Positions 63,353 to 64,000 of a stretch of DNA of 64,000 nucleotides are shown here, in pieces. How positions within the stretch are numbered: position 1 is the first letter of the stretch; every line of letters begins with the position of its first letter. Source of the DNA: Terriglobia bacterium (GTDB lineage Bacteria; Acidobacteriota; Terriglobia; UBA7540); NCBI GenBank assembly GCA_020073545.1, contig JAIQEZ010000001.1, forward strand, positions 1-64,000, given 5' to 3'. Both the position numbers and the translations under genes were made by a program. A model generated the notes under the pieces. It had not been told where the DNA came from and ran no database searches. It was given only the letters and a program-made list of their open reading frames with translations.

Positions 63353-63961
63353 ATGCTGAAGTCTCTCTCCACGAAACTCGGCCAAGTGCTGGTCCTCTAC
63401 GGGGGTTGGGGATTGTTCGCGATGTCGTTTCTGGACTCTTCGTTCATTCCGTTTCCGGTCGTGAATGATTTGGCCCTCATGGTAATGGCCAGCAAGCAGC
63501 CTGCCCGGTGGCCTTTCTATGGGCTCCAGAGCACGCTGGGCTCGATCTGCGGGGCGTATCTCCTATACGGAATCGCCCGCAGGGGTGGAACCTTCTTCTG
63601 GCGCCAGACTACGCCGCAGGCCGTCACCCACGTCCAAGGTTGGCTGCGACGAAACGATTTCGTGGCGATTCTGGTGGCGTCGTTGCTTCCTCCGCCGGCG
63701 CCGCTGAAAGTGTTCATCCTGACCGCCGGTCTGCTGCGTGTCAACGCGCTGCACTTCGGCTTGGCGCTGCTGGCGGGCCGCGGGCTGAGATTCGCCGCGG
63801 AGGCGTGGCTGGGCGCGCACTACGGCGTCCGGGCGCAGGATTACTTGCGTCACAATTTGGGCTGGGCGTCGCTGGCCACCGCGGTCATGGTGATTGGGAT
63901 GGCGCTGCTCTATCGGTGGTGGAAGCGCCGGTTCGACGGGAACTCACCTCAGGCTGCATAG
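63353..63961 (+). CDS. DedA/VTT-family membrane protein
   Basis: The 202-residue protein starts MLKSLSTKLGQVLVLYGGWGLF; longer upstream frames are Cys/Arg-rich and unlikely. It has the SNARE-associated/VTT core: SFLDSSFIPFPVVNDLALMVMA, GSICGAYLLYGIARRGG, and a Pro-rich reentrant loop LLPPPAPLKVFILTAGLLRV. Relatives flip or handle membrane lipids such as undecaprenyl phosphate. It is divergent from the GGDEF-like gene. Confidence 0.82.
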   Translation: MLKSLSTKLGQVLVLYGGWGLFAMSFLDSSFIPFPVVNDLALMVMASKQPARWPFYGLQSTLGSICGAYLLYGIARRGGTFFWRQTTPQAVTHVQGWLRRNDFVAILVASLLPPPAPLKVFILTAGLLRVNALHFGLALLAGRGLRFAAEAWLGAHYGVRAQDYLRHNLGWASLATAVMVIGMALLYRWWKRRFDGNSPQAA

Positions 63962-64000
63962 CAGAATCATACTGCAACGCGATTCAATCCTCGCCTGGCC

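Noticed and set aside
1..64000. CRISPR arrays, rRNA operons, phage structural genes
   Set aside because: I looked for regularly spaced identical repeats, rRNA signature words and phage genes and saw none.

Overview
The window is about 64 kb of GC-rich chromosome, most likely from an uncultured Acidobacteriota bacterium. This rests on an acidobacterial VWFA-type secreted protein, several exported carboxypeptidase-regulatory/TPR proteins, outer-membrane lipid A synthesis (lpxB), a System I Ccm cytochrome maturation operon, and intergenic spacers built of degenerate repeated words. There is no rRNA, CRISPR array, phage module or recognisable tRNA. One RNA gene is clear: the 4.5S SRP RNA just upstream of dnaX.

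Left part (0-5 kb): the tail of an IS1380-type transposase at the window edge, the VWFA protein, a small exported protein, and comM.

5-21 kb is the most unusual part. It lies between comM and folP, both on the minus strand. It contains at least four blocks of decayed, host-derived sequence: copies of the folP 3' end with its downstream spacer, and copies of the comM 5' end with its leader. Some are fused to each other, once in frame at a shared Ile-Leu-Gly. Between these blocks sit separate cargo modules: a 645-aa exported protein; a two-gene acyl-ligase/NRPS line (ligase-PCP, then C-A-PCP-TE with a frameshift before the TE); a di-haem cytochrome; a short stretch with integron-type attC sites carrying a GIY-YIG gene and a HEPN-like gene but no integrase; and a small membrane protein. 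I read this as an insertion hotspot between folP and comM in which host gene ends were duplicated.

21-34 kb is mostly housekeeping: folP, an aquaglyceroporin, a Uma2-like protein, ftsH, hpt and tilS, a decayed beta-propeller gene, ybdD-cstA, lipA, a TPR protein and a DUF421 membrane protein.

34.6-42.3 kb holds ccmE-ccmF-ccmH, two associated membrane proteins with CcmI-like helices, then ccmA-ccmB-ccmC-ccmD. CcmE is of the Cys-type (CxxxY). The operon would mature c-type cytochromes such as the di-haem protein at 14.5 kb.

42.6-53.7 kb has a Ser/Thr kinase, SRP RNA, dnaX-ybaB-recR, a heterodimeric ABC exporter pair and lpxB.

54-64 kb has an M1-like metallopeptidase lacking one zinc ligand, a MidA-type methyltransferase, a broken macro-domain gene, a C26 peptidase, an exported protein with a structured leader and an apparent frameshift, an RsbRD-like protein, a YdjM-like membrane hydrolase, an exported Pcm, a degenerate GGDEF protein and a DedA-family protein. 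Several frameshifts fall in or near homopolymers, so some apparent pseudogenes may be sequencing errors.
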